Shown: positions 31,286 to 44,892 of the stretch, piece by piece | Layout: each line of letters starts with the position of its first letter | How positions within the stretch are numbered: the first letter of the stretch is position 1 | Assembly (NCBI GenBank): GCA_037833965.1 | Contig: AP031352.1 | Span: forward strand, 10,954,501 to 11,018,500 | Length of the DNA stretch: 64,000 bases | Direction: 5' to 3' | Source: Marchantia polymorpha subsp. ruderalis | Taxonomy: Eukaryota > Streptophyta > Marchantiopsida > Marchantiales > Marchantiaceae | Made by a program: the position numbers and the translations under genes | Notes under the pieces: model-generated | The model's input: only the letters and a program-made list of their open reading frames with translations | What the model was told of the DNA's origin: nothing | Database searches by the model: none

Positions 31286-34200
31286 ATGGTTCTGGAGTCT
31301 TCGCTCGCAAGTTTGAGGCTGGATGCGTCTCCTGTCGAGGGGCGCCCGCCTGCGAGGAAGAAAGAGTCCGAGAAGTCTGGTGCACCGGGAGCGGGAGCCA
31401 ATCTCGCTGACCTTTGTGACGAAGACAAAGCTAAGGTTGCCAGACTCATCAACCAAGTGAGCTCATTGCTTCGATCTGCGTCCGTCGATCCGTCGCTTCG
31501 GAATCTTTTACCAACTTCTCGTTTTCTCAGTCGATCGTCTCAATGTCCGTCTCGATGTTGTCACCGTGCACTGCACCGCAGAGCTCGAGTTGGTCTCTGT
31601 GCTTCAGTGCATGGCGGCCATATCGTCGACTGGGATAGGTTTTTTTCCAACTTCTGAAGTTCGTGAATTCGGCTCCCGCGACTTCTGCAAAAGCCCGTGG
31701 ATGAAGTGCAAGTGCTACTACTCGGAACGCGCTGTAATCCTTCAAGATATTTCGCTAGACATCATTTGTCGAGTTCGGCTCGTCTGGATCATCATGTCCT
31801 GTCCGATTAATTTATGCCTCTCGGGGAAGAGCTGAATCTATGGCTGCTGCGTTTTACGGTAGGTACTGTTGGCATTTCGAGAGATTCACAGGTTGAGAGA
31901 TTTGCTGGAGGACCGAAATTCCCACGAGTCGATCACAAGCAAGCTTCGAGAGCAGAATCAAGAAATGGCAGCTGAGATTTCTCATATCCTTCATCTCGGG
32001 CCTCCTCTACCTAGACTTCAAGTGCCAGCATAGTGTATACGTTTGAAGGCTCTTTGTGTACAGCCAATCATATAGAACTATTAATCACGAGTAGAGACTT
32101 TTCTGCTTGAAAGTAAACAAGTGAACTACCAACAATTGCCTGCACCCTTTGCCAGAGAGGACAGTTAAGAGTGGGCCAGCACTGGACTATGAACCGTGTT
32201 CATCAATTGGCTTTGTAGCTCCTGATTGAAACCTTAACCAACATGCTGCACAGCTGCGACTAAAGCTTGCGTGGATGCAGAATCTTCTCTCCCCGCTTCA
32301 AGGACACAAGGTAGTATTGCTCGGTGCTCGGTCCAGACTTTCGTAATAGCTCTTCAAACATGGAAATTACCATTATAAATGAATAGACCGTCGTGTGGCT
32401 TATGAGTTCATCAATGAAAAATTGCTGCAGTAGCTCTGGCGCTAAAGTTTCAATAGCTTTCCATTTGTGGCCTTCGTGAACGTATTTCACAACACTTAAA
32501 CTCTTTTCAAGCTCATCGGCTGCCTTATAAAGCTTGGGCTCTACTCATTCCGGGTGTTGATGGAAGGTCTCTCTTCAAGCAGATAAAACTGCTTCAAGCC
32601 TCACTCCGATCAGAGAAGCAGAATGTCCCGAAGCAGACACTCACGTGCCGTCACAAATCATGGACGTAGCTGACGTGAAACAGGAACTCAGCGATCAACT
32701 TGCAGCGTCACCGGCAGAGATGGAAACCACCCTTGCAAAGGCCGACCGGAAGGATGAGAGGTTGTATGACGAGTTTCGAACGACAGATGTCCCTGTGAGT
32801 GCTGAAGCAAGGGGTAAAGAGAACAAGGATCCTGAGGCGTCTTCTAAAGGACTTGAAGCGGAGTCTTGTCACCTGACTGAGCAGGAAGCAGTGATTCAAA
32901 GAAGGAGGCCACTTCCCCGTCCTCTTCCAGACCTGGTTGTTAACATCTTGAACAAAAATAATGAAGCGACCAGCCTACGTTCTCGTGACTTCAGAGAGAG
33001 AACCGATCCTGATGTGACTCCAGATCGACCACCAGGCAAAAAACAAGAGTCCAGCTCTTCAGATCCGGAACTCGTAAGGCCCCTGGCGTCTGATCTTCAC
33101 AACAGTGATCTTTTGCATACTGACGTCAGGCCAAATGAGCTTATCCACTGCCCAGAGGTTGCGTGTCAGAAATATTCGGGTGAATCAGACGAGTCGTTAA
33201 GATCTAGTAACAGTAGGAAGAAGATGCGTTTTGATCCAACAGCAGGAGAAGAAGGAGAGTTTTATTATGCTTCCGAAATTGAAAACGAGGTTTTTTTCCT
33301 TCGAGCGAAAGATGATGACACTGCAGGTGTTCGGATTCAGATCGAGAAGACTTCAACGGATTACGTCTGTACCAGATGCTCAAAACCTCGTTCGAAGAAG
33401 AAACTTGAAAGACATGGTCATACCCAGATGAACAGAAGGAAGTCTACCCATGAGTTGGCCACGACGGAAGATAAGATTGGTTGTGATCAGCTCAAGCCTC
33501 ACGCTGGAAGCATCGGTCAGAGAATCTGTCTTGCAGATGAGGATCACGGGCTCATCTCAGGTTCACATAGCTACGGCTCGGCAACGCATAGAACTTCGTC
33601 AAACTCGCATCCCCGGAATTTACACAGATGTGTCAAATGTTCCTCTCCACTGTTAAGTGACATATCGGGATATGGAGATGGGACCAAGAGTTCGGTGGAA
33701 GCAGAGAGAAGACGAAGATGCCAATATGATGTCGACAGTCATGCTTCCTCGACATCAAGACACTCGTCATGTTCCCATTCTAGAATTATCGGCAAGTGTG
33801 CACGATGCTGCTACCCTGCCAACGGAAACTCTGCAAATAGATCAATCAGAGAGGGTAAATCAAGTAAAAGAGAAACGGACTACTTGAGCGCAGACGAAGT
33901 GGTGGAATTTCACAACGTCAGGTGGCCTTCAGGGAAGAAAAAGATTTCCAGATCTGGAAAGCCTACAAATTATCTGAAAGAAACTCGATCACTTGGACAT
34001 GTCGGTGTGAAATATGGCGGAGAATTCGTCACTGGCTCTCTGGCATACGAGCAGGCATCGGAATCGAGGATCAAGACCTGTGTTAGCAGTGTTGAAGATT
34101 GTCCACTTTCACCACAATCAAGTGCTGATTCTATGATGGATGTTTCCAGGAGAAGCTCTCCCCTGATTCAACCGAAAGCAGGCAGCTCTATTAAAGGAAG

Positions 34201-35611
34201 AGTTGTGAACAGAAAAGGAGAATTAGATGCAAATGAGGTGGAAGACGTCCAAGATAGTGAATGTGAGATGTTCCTCGTAAATCATGAAAAACTTGAGAGT
34301 TCGTTGCGATCGGACTCCGAGTATTCAGAGTCTCTAGAATGCTCTTCGCTTGTGGACGCTAAGATTTTTGAAACTAAATCTGGTCATGGTGGAATAAGTG
34401 AAAAAACTCTATGCAGAGCTTCAGCAGAAGGAAGACTGGAGCTGGGATCCAATGTGGCCAGCAATGATCCGCCTCAACAAGCGAGAAAGAAGAATGTGGA
34501 AGAAATTCCGGTAGTAGACGTAAATACAGTTGGCTGTGATTTTTACAGGCACGACAAGAGGACTGGTGAGAAGGAACAAGGAGTCAGCGATGACGTCTGT
34601 ACACAACCGGGAAATAAGAATGTGGAAGGAACTCCGGCAATAGACGTCAATACAGCTGGCCGTAAGGCGCCCAGGCATGGCAAGTGGTCTGGTGAGAAGG
34701 GTAAGGTAGCCATCGATGACGTCTATGCACAACCGGGAGGCATGCAGACAGAAAAAGTGATTGCTAATGTTGAAGATTTGCTAGGTAGATTCATTCGCTC
34801 GAACGCAGAGTGTGCTGCAGAATTGATAAGGTGCTCCAAGTATATTCAATCGACTGCTTCAGAGATTCTGTCGAAGCAACCGAAGTCCAACAAGAAAAAA
34901 TTCAATCTGAACAAGTTGCCCGATGACAAAGCTGAGGAGACAGAAGAGCAGACACCAGAATCTACTCAAGCATGTCACATACATCTACCCATTGGGAGGC
35001 GCCCGTTGGATCAGTTTGCAAGATGTGCCGGGTGCTTAGTTATTATGAAACCTGAAGTCATCACATCTGTGAAAGGAAAAAGCGTTGCAGAGGAGAAGGT
35101 AGCGGAAGCCCTGTGTGGAAAGTGTTCTACATCGAGGGCACTTCTTCGAAGTCCAAAATATTTGTCTTCCGCATCGGCAGGAGCTGACAATGATCAAAAT
35201 ACACGTCTACCAACCTCAACCAAAATACAGGTCCAGGTTGAGGCCAGGCCAGTTGTATCATCCTTGGACTATAACACCACTAACAGTCTTCCTCGTAAGG
35301 AAGATCATCCGGCACCTACAGAAGGTGATGTTGCATATCCTCCACAAGAGGCAAAAGAAAGAGAAGGGGAGAAAACTGAAGATTTGTCAACAGGTTCATT
35401 CGACATATCGCTCTTTCATCTCATTAACGATCTTGAGGTGGAAGACATAGAATACTGGAACCATATCAATACACAAGCCATAGACGAGGATACTGGAATC
35501 AGAATGTATGATTCTCGGAGAAAAAGGATCTTGCGGGATAAAGGTCAAGCGTCCGCGACTGGCCACTGGCGTCATCCCAAAAGGAATGCAAACTTCAAAC
35601 ACTTCAGATAG
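31286..35611 (+). CDS. Hinderin-like coiled-coil protein with scattered CxxC motifs
   Basis: Exon 1 (31286-31456) encodes 57 residues ending ADLCDEDKAKVARLINQ. An acceptor at 31883/31884 joins in phase to IHRLRDLLEDRN and a short coiled coil. The block L-x-DLC-x-EDK-...-LI followed by a coil resembles the start of animal hinderin (KIAA1328), a coiled-coil protein described as binding SMC3; this is a tentative match. The main exon is open to 35611, with first ATG at 32660. It encodes a long, charged, probably disordered region with five CxxC pairs (CTRC, CVKC, CARC, CAGC, CGKC) and two copies of a 42-residue repeat at about 34491-34740. The splicing between 31960 and 32660 is unresolved: a coil-like frame (QIKLLQASL, 32581-32630) lies just before the main exon in another frame. 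Confidence 0.6.
34491..34740 (+). repeat. 126-bp in-frame tandem repeat within the hinderin-like CDS
   Basis: AGAATGTGGA at 34491 recurs at 34617, a period of 126 bases (42 codons). Both units read KNVE..P..DVNT..G and then GEK...DDV..QPG, so the duplication is kept in frame and has diverged. Confidence 0.85.
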
Positions 35612-36346
35612 GTACATTAGCATTTCGTTGAGCTCAGTCTGCTTTCAAGTCGTATCATGGCTAAGACTCCCGTTAGCTCTTGGGAAACCTACTGCATGCC
35701 ATTGTCTAACAGCATAGACGCAAGTCAACGCATCCAAAGATGATTTTGCAAGTAGACCAGGCTGATGAAAGCTGACAGCTGACAACTTTGAATACTGAAA
35801 TTTTGTATACACATAACATGTGAGTAAACTACAACTGAAGTAAAGCTAGCTTCGAGTCAAACCTTCAGCTCAGGAGTGACGACGATCTGATTAGGTCCAA
35901 TACCAACACTGCTGCATGCACTACCCACCCGTATTAAGATTGAAAGCTTCCAAGAGTATCACCTCGCCATTTTCAATTTTGACAAACCCATTCTGACTAC
36001 TGCTTATGACCACCAAAAATTCCTCTCGGATGAAGCCTGAGAATCTCATGTGATGGTCTTAGTAAGTAGACTGGTGGTATTTTGAGTTGTATGCTGCAGC
36101 ACTCTGCTAGCCTCCGCTAAGAAATCTTCCTGAGCCTGCAGACACAAAGACGCCTGCCATTGATTTCCCACGCATAATCAGTTCTTCAAAGCGTCGGTTC
36201 ACTCCTGAACAAATGCTAGGATAGTGTTCCAACGTGACGACGAATCTGATATGTGTACTTAAAAGTCCAAATGTCGTGCTCACGTTTCTCGATTCAGACC
36301 ATGCTAATCTCGGATGCTAGTTCTCAGTGAGTAAAAGCTGGAGGTA
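35612..36346. other. Spacer between convergent genes
   Basis: About 735 bases between the stops of two convergent genes, presumably the 3' untranslated regions of both. No coding seen. Confidence 0.6.
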
Positions 36347-39300
36347 TTAAGAGACAGGAGCTTGTACCTCAACACTTTCTACGATCCAAGGACCTGAACT
36401 AAGAGAACTTTTAGTTTTGCTGGATATGTGTGGAGCTCGTGTGGGGACCATTGCAACTTGTCTTGCTTGCTTCATCTTGGGCATCTTGTCCCAGGAGCTG
36501 AGGTCGAAGACATGCGACCTGCTGTCATAGATCGAGTAGACAGATCCTTCCGAGGCCCTGGACTCTCTCAAAACACAAGAGATGTCATTCTCTTTCCGCT
36601 CGGCACACAGCTGTTGTCTTTCCATAGCTAGCCTCATCCTTTCTTCATCATGTCGTCGTTTTAGCTCCAACAGCTCTTTCTGAGCCATCGCTGTCTGGAC
36701 TTGTAAAGAACTTCAAACTTCAGCACGATGCTCAACGTGAAAATTAATGTTTGCAAAAATGTACCACTGTTCATACAACTTGTGTTCGTGGGATTTCAAA
36801 TCTACGCAGTGCAGATCTTCATGCCTTCCATCTCACAGATTTCAAGTTCACTAAGCTTCACACTTATTTGTTGTAGAAAGTAATGTTACACTCGACTTGC
36901 AAGAAACTTTTGTGAGTACATCTCGTGTCTGTATTAAGTGAACGACGAAGTTCACTAGGATGTAGCTAGTAATTTATATATATTAAACTAGAAGCTGAGT
37001 AGTAAATTGCAAGTAGGATTAAATTAAGTTGACATGTGGGCATCAAGATTTAGCAAGGTAAAAATAGTAGCATCAATCAGTAACCTCTAAATACAGAATC
37101 AATCCAAGTGCCATCTGCACTAACCCGAGCACTAGAGAAGTTTGTATTTCAAGTGCTGATATGAGAAATTCAGGTCAGACCAGTACGCCATGCTGCAGTT
37201 CATTATCCAAGGTGTCGTCCATATCTGGGATGTGGATTGACTGAGGTTGGGGGTAATGTGGTAGATCTTATTTAATTCGAGTTGAATCGGGTTGGAACGT
37301 GCTGCAAATGAAGTTCTGACTGTCTGTGAGACGTGTTACTAAGAAAGATCTAACCTTAATGCTAATGCTGACAACATGGTTGAGGGTGAGTACCAGAGAG
37401 CTATTGCTCATGAATGGAACTATTCGGTAGCAAAATGTTCAACACGAGCAAACGTACTGCTTCTTGTCACGAGACGTTCTTTTACATAGTCTGGACTTGC
37501 AAGAATGCAAACTAAGGTAGTCTATGAGCAATATTATTGACCAACCATGGCCAACCTGAATCCTTTGCCTTCCAATCTCACAGGCTTCACGAGCACTCTC
37601 GTGCTGGATACATTCTGCATCAAGCTTGAGTTGCGCAGCTTCCCGTTGAATCTCAATAGCTGAATCAATTTTCTGCTGCGCCTGTTTTCATCCATCGCCG
37701 AGGGTTAAAGAAGCACAACTAGAACAGTCGCCATACTGACACCGACAACAAAGCAGAACAAGAGCTGTGGCCAGCGCAGGACCTGCAAACCAAAAGCTTG
37801 TATACTGGCTATTTCTCTCTCGAATGCCTGGCGTTGCTGTTCAAGCTCCTGTCGAGCATTCTCCACTTCATGAGCAATTTCAGCAGCCATCTCCTTTGCT
37901 CGCTCTAATTCCATTCGTTTTTTCTCTGACTCCGAAGCCTCTAGTTTGTACAAAGAGCTGTTAATGATCGTTTATGGTGTCCTATCGTTATGAAACTGCT
38001 AAGATTCAACCGAAGGTGATGTGTAGCGAAAACAAACTAGGACAAGCGGTAGTTGACAAAGACATGGCACAAAACAGCTGTCTATTCGGAATTACCGAAT
38101 ATCAGTAAGCGTTCTGCAGTTACTTGACTGGGGATTGTACTGCCAGTGTTATGTTCAATTACATAGGACATTCCAGCCGGCAAGACCTGAATATAAGAAG
38201 ACCTTTACCGGCCTGCATGTATTGAGCGTGCTCCATGACCTGCTTTTGAAGGGCTGCTTCAGCATGTAGTAACTGCTCCCTCATGTGCACAACCTCTTCT
38301 CTCTCAGAAGAGATATCTCTAATCTCCTGAAACGTGGAAACCAATCTTAAAGTCTCATGAATCACACGTCTCCAGGCGTGTAAGGTTTAAGATGATCATC
38401 TCTCATGTCCTCGTGAACTAGAAGAACGCAAATCCAACCCTTTAGTTGGCTTCAAGTTGCGCAGAGCTGGGGGACTTTGGACGCAATTTTCATTATCAAG
38501 ACTGCCCACGGGAGTGACTGCTGTTTTGAAGTGTCTTCAAAACGGTGGGGAGCTTGATGGAGTTTTCAGATATGTGTGCAGCTTGATTAAACTTTGACAA
38601 ACTAAAGATACATATTGCCCAATTTCGAAACTGCCCGTTCGAAATAATTGAGTAAAGCCTCGCAGATTTCCTGGACAATGTGTCCCGATGGCTCTCGAAT
38701 ATGACTCTCCTGAATGCAAGATTTTGGCATCATACTTCAGATGCAACGGGGTACACATCCCCTGCAGTGGATAATGAAGATCCAGCAAGTCAAGTTCCGC
38801 CAAGTTGCAAATCTTGAGGGATCTTAATCCCGCTGGATCACACTTGATAATAACTTTACAAATGTGCAATTAGTGTTAACACAACACGACTGCTACCCGA
38901 CGAACTCGTCTGGCAGTACATTCAGAACCACCAGGTGTCGTTATCAGCTTAGATCTAAAACTAGCTGAGTGAGTCACTTTTAAGCTGACAAAAGCACATT
39001 GTGATACCTGCATACAGGTTGTTAAAAACTTTTCTTTCTCAACGTAGCAAAGGTTGCGCATTCCCTCCAGTCTCTCATGTGCAGCGGCAAGATCTGTCAG
39101 AGACTGAGCGCGTTCCTCTTGAAGAGCTTCCTGTTGAAGGTCCTGAACCTTATCAGCTTCTTGATGGCCCCTAGTTGGCAAGTTTTAGCTGTTCTGTGCG
39201 GACTAAATCTTCACAGATCTATTCGTTGAATTCTACTTTAGGACGTACTTCAATAGAGCTCAGAAACATCACCAAGGTACGGATCCGAACTAGCACTAAA

Positions 39301-42300
39301 GTCCATGCTAACAAGACGCACTTGCTTGGTTAGTCAATTAGCCACTCCGAAATGTAAGAAAAGAATTTTGCCCTTCATTCTATACATACATCGCTGGAGT
39401 TCAATGCAAGAAAACATACAGAAGCTAGAAAGCATTTTAAGAAGAAATGTCTGACCTCCGTGTGTGCAACGTAATTACAATGCAAGAGTTGAAATGAATA
39501 ACTTCAATCGGAACCTAGTTACGTAACCGTCATGCAAACAAATTCCCAATAGACTTGATAAGATGTTATACGAGTGGAAGTACGGATCTCAACATACCTG
39601 AAGTAGTTTGAGATGAGCATGTTCAGTATCGAGCCGCTCCTTTTCTTCTAGATGCATCGCTCTGATCTCTCGGCCACCTGTCTCGAGGACTGCTAACAAC
39701 TGATCGAACTGTTTAAAGAGAGCAAAGTATAAACTTTAGTGTCAATTTTGTACATACTTGGCGGCAGTGAGAAAACCTACCTATTTGGAGTTCTATAGAT
39801 ACATGCTAAGACTATTCCCAAAACTCGAAGAGGAGAGAACGAAAGTGTTAATAGAGTGCATATGTGAGGAAATACAAGGGAACAGAAACAAGAGCTGGGA
39901 CAATATCATGTATCAATCTTCTCAAGTCCAAAATATCCTACGCACCGCCTGAGAATAAGCTCAGTGTACGCAGTAGGACACAGTTCCGAGATTCCTTTCA
40001 TTTGTGTGGACTGGGCCTTAAGGCTCCCGCTCTTCGCTGGAGGCGAGCTCAAAGAACGGCAAAGGGCAGAAAATTGCTTTCCCTTGGCCTCTCTCTGATA
40101 TTACGAATGCAAAAGTCCTCCACATAAATTAGGAGAAGGAAGCAAAACCACCCTGCTTGCCTAATACGACGCTTTAGATGCAACGTTTCGGTGCTTAGGC
40201 TTCGTAGGTGACATGGCAACATCAGCCACGAGATCTCGCTGGGAAGGAATTGCAGAGCTCGAAGGAAGTTCAGAGTGCAACGAACCTGGCTTCTAATTCC
40301 ATTGCAATGATCGCCCCATTCTCGTAACGCGGCTTGACCTTTATCAACGGTTTCGTGAATGAGACCCGCCCATACAGTCTTGTCGTTACTGGTATCTTCC
40401 CTTGCAGATAGAATCACACCGTGAAGTGTATCCACTTTCAATGCCCATTCGTCTCCCTTATCCAGGAGTTTTCTCACCGTATTTATAGTTGTTTCATGAT
40501 CAGACCAGAGCTTTTTCTGAAGACAGTAAATCGGAAAAATTACGACTGGAAAGTAGTCACTCTTGCGTAGACAGTAGTAGTCAGGAGCTCAAGGGCCAAC
40601 TTCAGACAAGAAGTCACGTCTTAGCTTATGTAATCCAAGCAGATGCTGCAAATTTTTAAGCAAGCTTACTCTGGTATACAAAAGGTGAATGTTCTAAAAG
40701 TAGCTTAATGAGTGATGATGTCAAACCGATGTTCTACCTCGATTTCAAACTGGTTGCTTTTGACTTCCAGCTCTTGGCGATGCAAAGTCTTCATCATTTG
40801 GAGCTGAGGTGAAGTCCATACAAGCGTTAGGAGAGTTTGTTGGTGGTCAGGGAACAAAATGATGAACAATTGGGCATTCCGCACACTTCAACTGAATTTT
40901 CTTCCTGTTCCACTACCTATTCCAAACGAGAATTTGCATGCGAGAGATATGGTGAGTTGATACATTATGTTCTGACTACACCAGTACTTCAACAGAGACG
41001 GTAACAAGCCAGCGCAATAGGAGCTGTGATGCTTTAACGTCCAACCAGTTGTAGAGTGCGAACCTCTTGATCATGCAGTTTGCACAAATAAGTCATCTTC
41101 TCCTCTGCTAATAACGAACTGCTTTTGAGTAGCTGAACCTCAGATGTTAACTGAGCTGCAAGTCTCTGAGCCTCTTCTCTTTCTCCTTCAACTTTGTTCA
41201 GCAATATGTCTTGATGAGATTGTTCTGATTCATATGTTTTCTTCTCAAAGGCAAGCCGTTCGTTTTCCACACGCAGTATCTCGTCTTTTAAGGACATATT
41301 CTCTTCACGTAATTTTGATACCTCTATTACTAGACTATCTCTCTGCCCCTTGGTTTTCTCGTTTGCACACGTCAGCAGTTGTATTTCTCTCTGCAAACGC
41401 AGGCTTTCCTCGCTGAATCTCACCTGAAGTGTTTCCTTCTCCTTCAAAAACTTATCTCTCTCAATATCCAGCTTTGACTGAAGTGTATTCCTCTCCGCTA
41501 ATAGCAAGTCACAGAAGGTCTTTTCCTTCACATTCAAACCATCCTCATCTTTCGTGTACTCAGCAGGCCGTTGAATCTCGGCACTATTCTGAAATCCCTT
41601 CACGAAAGGACAGAACAAGTAAGACCATTTACGTGTTGACACTGTACAGAACGTCCAGGCCTCCATCGTTTATTAAATGACTCTTACTTCCGAAGGCCAT
41701 CGGTTACATACGTGACTACTTCAAGGCTATATCTATGGAGTGGAGAGTCCAAATTTCACGTGTTTCCGAACATAGTTGTTTTTTTTATAATTGCGGGTCC
41801 TCAACCTATAAAAGGCAAATACAAATTACACAGTTCGTCAGCTTTTGAGGCCACAACCCTCAATTAATCGAAGATTTACATGTATTCTCGCTTCGTGCTT
41901 TTCAACTCACCTGGGAAATTGAAACATGCGGTATATTGGTTGCTGATATAATGCGGTTCGAATCTGTTGGGTGAGGAGTGTTGTTGTTGGCCATTTTCTC
42001 TGAAGAACTCCCTGTACAAAAATAAAAAACAATCACAAGAATCACTAAGCTTGATGTTGGCCATTTTCTCTGAAGAACTCCCTGTACAAAAATAAAAAAC
42101 AATCACAAGAATCACTAAGCTTGACGTCCAGGGTGTAACAGAACTACGGGTTTCTACACCTGAAGACTTTTAAGTTTTCACAAGTACTCACGAAGTACCA
42201 TCCACGAAGAACGCCACCGCACGAAAATGGTAACAACCAGCATGAAGGTCAGATCTAGGCTAGACTACACGTACCCCCCCGACGCAATTGCTCAATGATG

Positions 42301-44892
42301 CTTAAATCTGAACACCAAACACACTCAGAACTTCAAATCTCAGACAATCATCTCATCTGTATTCAACGTACTTCTCTAAATGAAGGTTATTTGATGACTG
42401 ATCAGAAAAATCGTAAATCTCAAGTGAAAGCTGATGACTGCCAAACCAGTGGCCTAAGGAAGACCAGGACACTATACACACGATTCTCGAACTGAGGACA
42501 AATGACATTCATAATGAAAGAGAGAGTGCTCTAACACAAGTCGTGCATACCCAGAGATAACTGCTTGAAATGCTCTTCATATTCCAACGCCTCCTGAGGT
42601 TCAACGAACCTGTCTCTTTCGCTCTCAAAGAAAATCGGCCGGGTTCTTGACGGGGATTCCTTCCTGTTCGAAACTCCAGCAGATGGGGTTTTGGACACGA
42701 ATGAATCCCCGTCAAGAACCCGGCCGAGAGGCCTGCTAATGTCGGGTCCGAGGTTTGAAGGACCCTCGAGGTGTGAAGGGGTGGTTGGTAACTCGAGTGA
42801 AAGAATATCGTTTGTTGAGTGGATGTCTCCAGCAAAGTGAACAGGGGCAGACGCAATTCCCGACGAGAGAGTTTTTTTCTCGACTCCCTTTGCATGTCCA
42901 GAAACTTCGTTCACTTTACAGGAATCCGCGTCTGATCTTGTGCCGGCTTTTTCATACCAAAGACCTACGTCTGAATGATCAGTACCCTTGTAGGTGGTCT
43001 TCACAGGTGCCTCTGGGTGTTTCTCCAAGCTCTCTGTGGCTTCTGGAAAGCTCCTGACTTTAATCGGACTTCTCCTTCTGCCCGCAAGTGGGATCCTCTT
43101 TGGAGCAGAAAGAAACGAGGGTTGATATTCTCCAAATTCACTGGGCATGTCAACATCAGCCTTTTTACTTGAGGGCGATTTTATATTTGCAAAAAAATCT
43201 TTCATACTGCTTCTACTGGCGCTTCCCATCGCTTCTGTTTGGAGAGACATGTCTCCTCCATCTGGCAGCATCTTCAATACATCTGTTGCTCCCCATTCAT
43301 CATCCTTCATCATACCATACATGCTTACATTAGTCTGGTAAATACGTAAACCCTTGTCTTCACAATCTGGTTACGTTAGTCACCTCAGCACACCAAACAA
43401 AGGATCAAGCACTAAGTTTCAAGTCATAGATGGCTGAAAACCGTTTGAGCCCATGTCAAGAAGAAGATCATGGCAGTAACTACTCACTTCCTCGAATTTC
43501 TCAGATCTAGTCAGGAATGCAGATAATCTAAATCGAGAACAAGATGTGAAACGAATATATCCCACATACACATAACAAGTTCGTCTCAATACCCGCCTTT
43601 TCTGGAGCTTCAGGGATCACTTTATCCTCTCCTTTCACGGCAGTTGTTGGGGACAACAGAGCTCTTTCAGCATTGTCCTCGAACAGGTCCACCGCCGGGT
43701 GCCCAATTTGCTGGTCCATGAACGCCAGTCGTTTACTTCGAGATCCGACTCTGAAAAACATGAAATGAAGAGTTGGGGACCATTCTTTTGGGCGTCAGGC
43801 ACAACTGCTGTCAAACTGCCCGAAACCTCCTTCGACCTTCTATTTCAACCGAGATCACGTGATTTGTAGCCTCGTACAATATGCAGAATGATGGGTGGAT
43901 CAAAAGCCGACAGCGAGGTATAAAGCACATTAGCTATTAGCATGATAATTAGCATCACTCCTGAAATTTGAGCAGACAGTCAGCAAGATTCCAGAAACAG
44001 AGCTACAATAGACAGGGCTAACCTGAGCTCTTTGTCTGTCACTTCAGAGGACGAGCAGGTTATTGACTTCAGATCTGCTTCGAGGATCTGGTCGCCCAGC
44101 AGAGCAGCCAAGGATTCTGCCCTCCTGTTGGACATCTTTGGCGCCTTCCCATGGTCCATTTTCAACGCCGATGGTGGTGATGGTGGTGACTCGCGTCTCG
44201 AACCAAGGTCTTGTAACGCAGCCTCCAACTTCATATCCCTGAGATCCAAGCTTGGCGCTGTTCCAAGTCGAAATTCAGCTTCTGGACAGCCAAATATTCA
44301 GTTTCAGTTAGCGTGTTCTCCACTCTTACCTCGAAATTCAGTACAAAATCAAACAAGTGCTGACTGTCTCAGGACCTGCAGAGCCCCCCTCTGCGTTCTT
44401 CGATGCAAGAGCTACGTTCGTGTAAGCACCTCTTTCAATATTCACTTGCTCTGAAATTTGCCTGAGCACCCCCTCTTCTTACCATCGGCGAACATCGAAT
44501 CGATCGATGCTTGGCTCTTGATCCTGCGTCGACTCAGCTGTCCCTCGGAGGGCCCCCATGAGCTTTGATCTGGATAGAGATGCCCCTTAGTACACGAACT
44601 CAACCAGCAGCTCTAATCCGAATTACATTTGAGTTGTTTTGTTACACTTCAGAGGCATGCCGCTACAGAATGTACTTTGATCTCTTCAGTTCTTAGGCTT
44701 CTGATGCTGCGCAAAGTATTTACTTCATGGCTGGAAGGTGCAATGCAAAACGACTGTGGACGATGTGCAAGTTTTGTGATGATATGCTTTGATTGGTGCT
44801 TCAAGGTCCAGCCGGTCCAAACCTAGTGCAAGAGAGCTGCCTGTGTGAGGTCGCATGAGAGACGGAGCATCTGCAAGAGATGATAGAGGCAT
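36347..44892 (-). CDS. Multi-exon coiled-coil protein, FBF1 (transition-fibre protein) like
   Basis: FBF1 sits on transition fibres at the ciliary base and helps gate ciliary entry. Exons supported by sites and phase: 42011-41911, 41588-41064, 40803-40738, 40516-40286, 39708-39598, about 39170-39010, 38326-38209, 37940-37783, 37681-37556 and 36694-36347 (stop). Upstream pieces are 43322-42531, about 43752-43600, 44268-44010 and about 44560-44480, with a possible start ATG at 44892. The N-terminal half is disordered, with an SLAALLGDQILEADL motif and FGEYQPSFLS, similar in order to FBF1. The C-terminal half is a long E/R/Q-rich coiled coil. The joins near 43.3-43.6 kb and 39.2 kb do not keep phase as drawn, so a small exon may be missing at each. 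The FBF1 call rests on architecture and short motifs. Confidence 0.55.
41985..42124. repeat. Exact 70-bp tandem duplication over an exon boundary
   Basis: The 70 bases holding CCATTTTCTCTGAAGAACTC are repeated without visible change (41991 and 42061 are equivalent points). Each copy holds the 3' splice acceptor and first codons of one exon of the FBF1-like gene, on the - strand. Confidence 0.93.
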
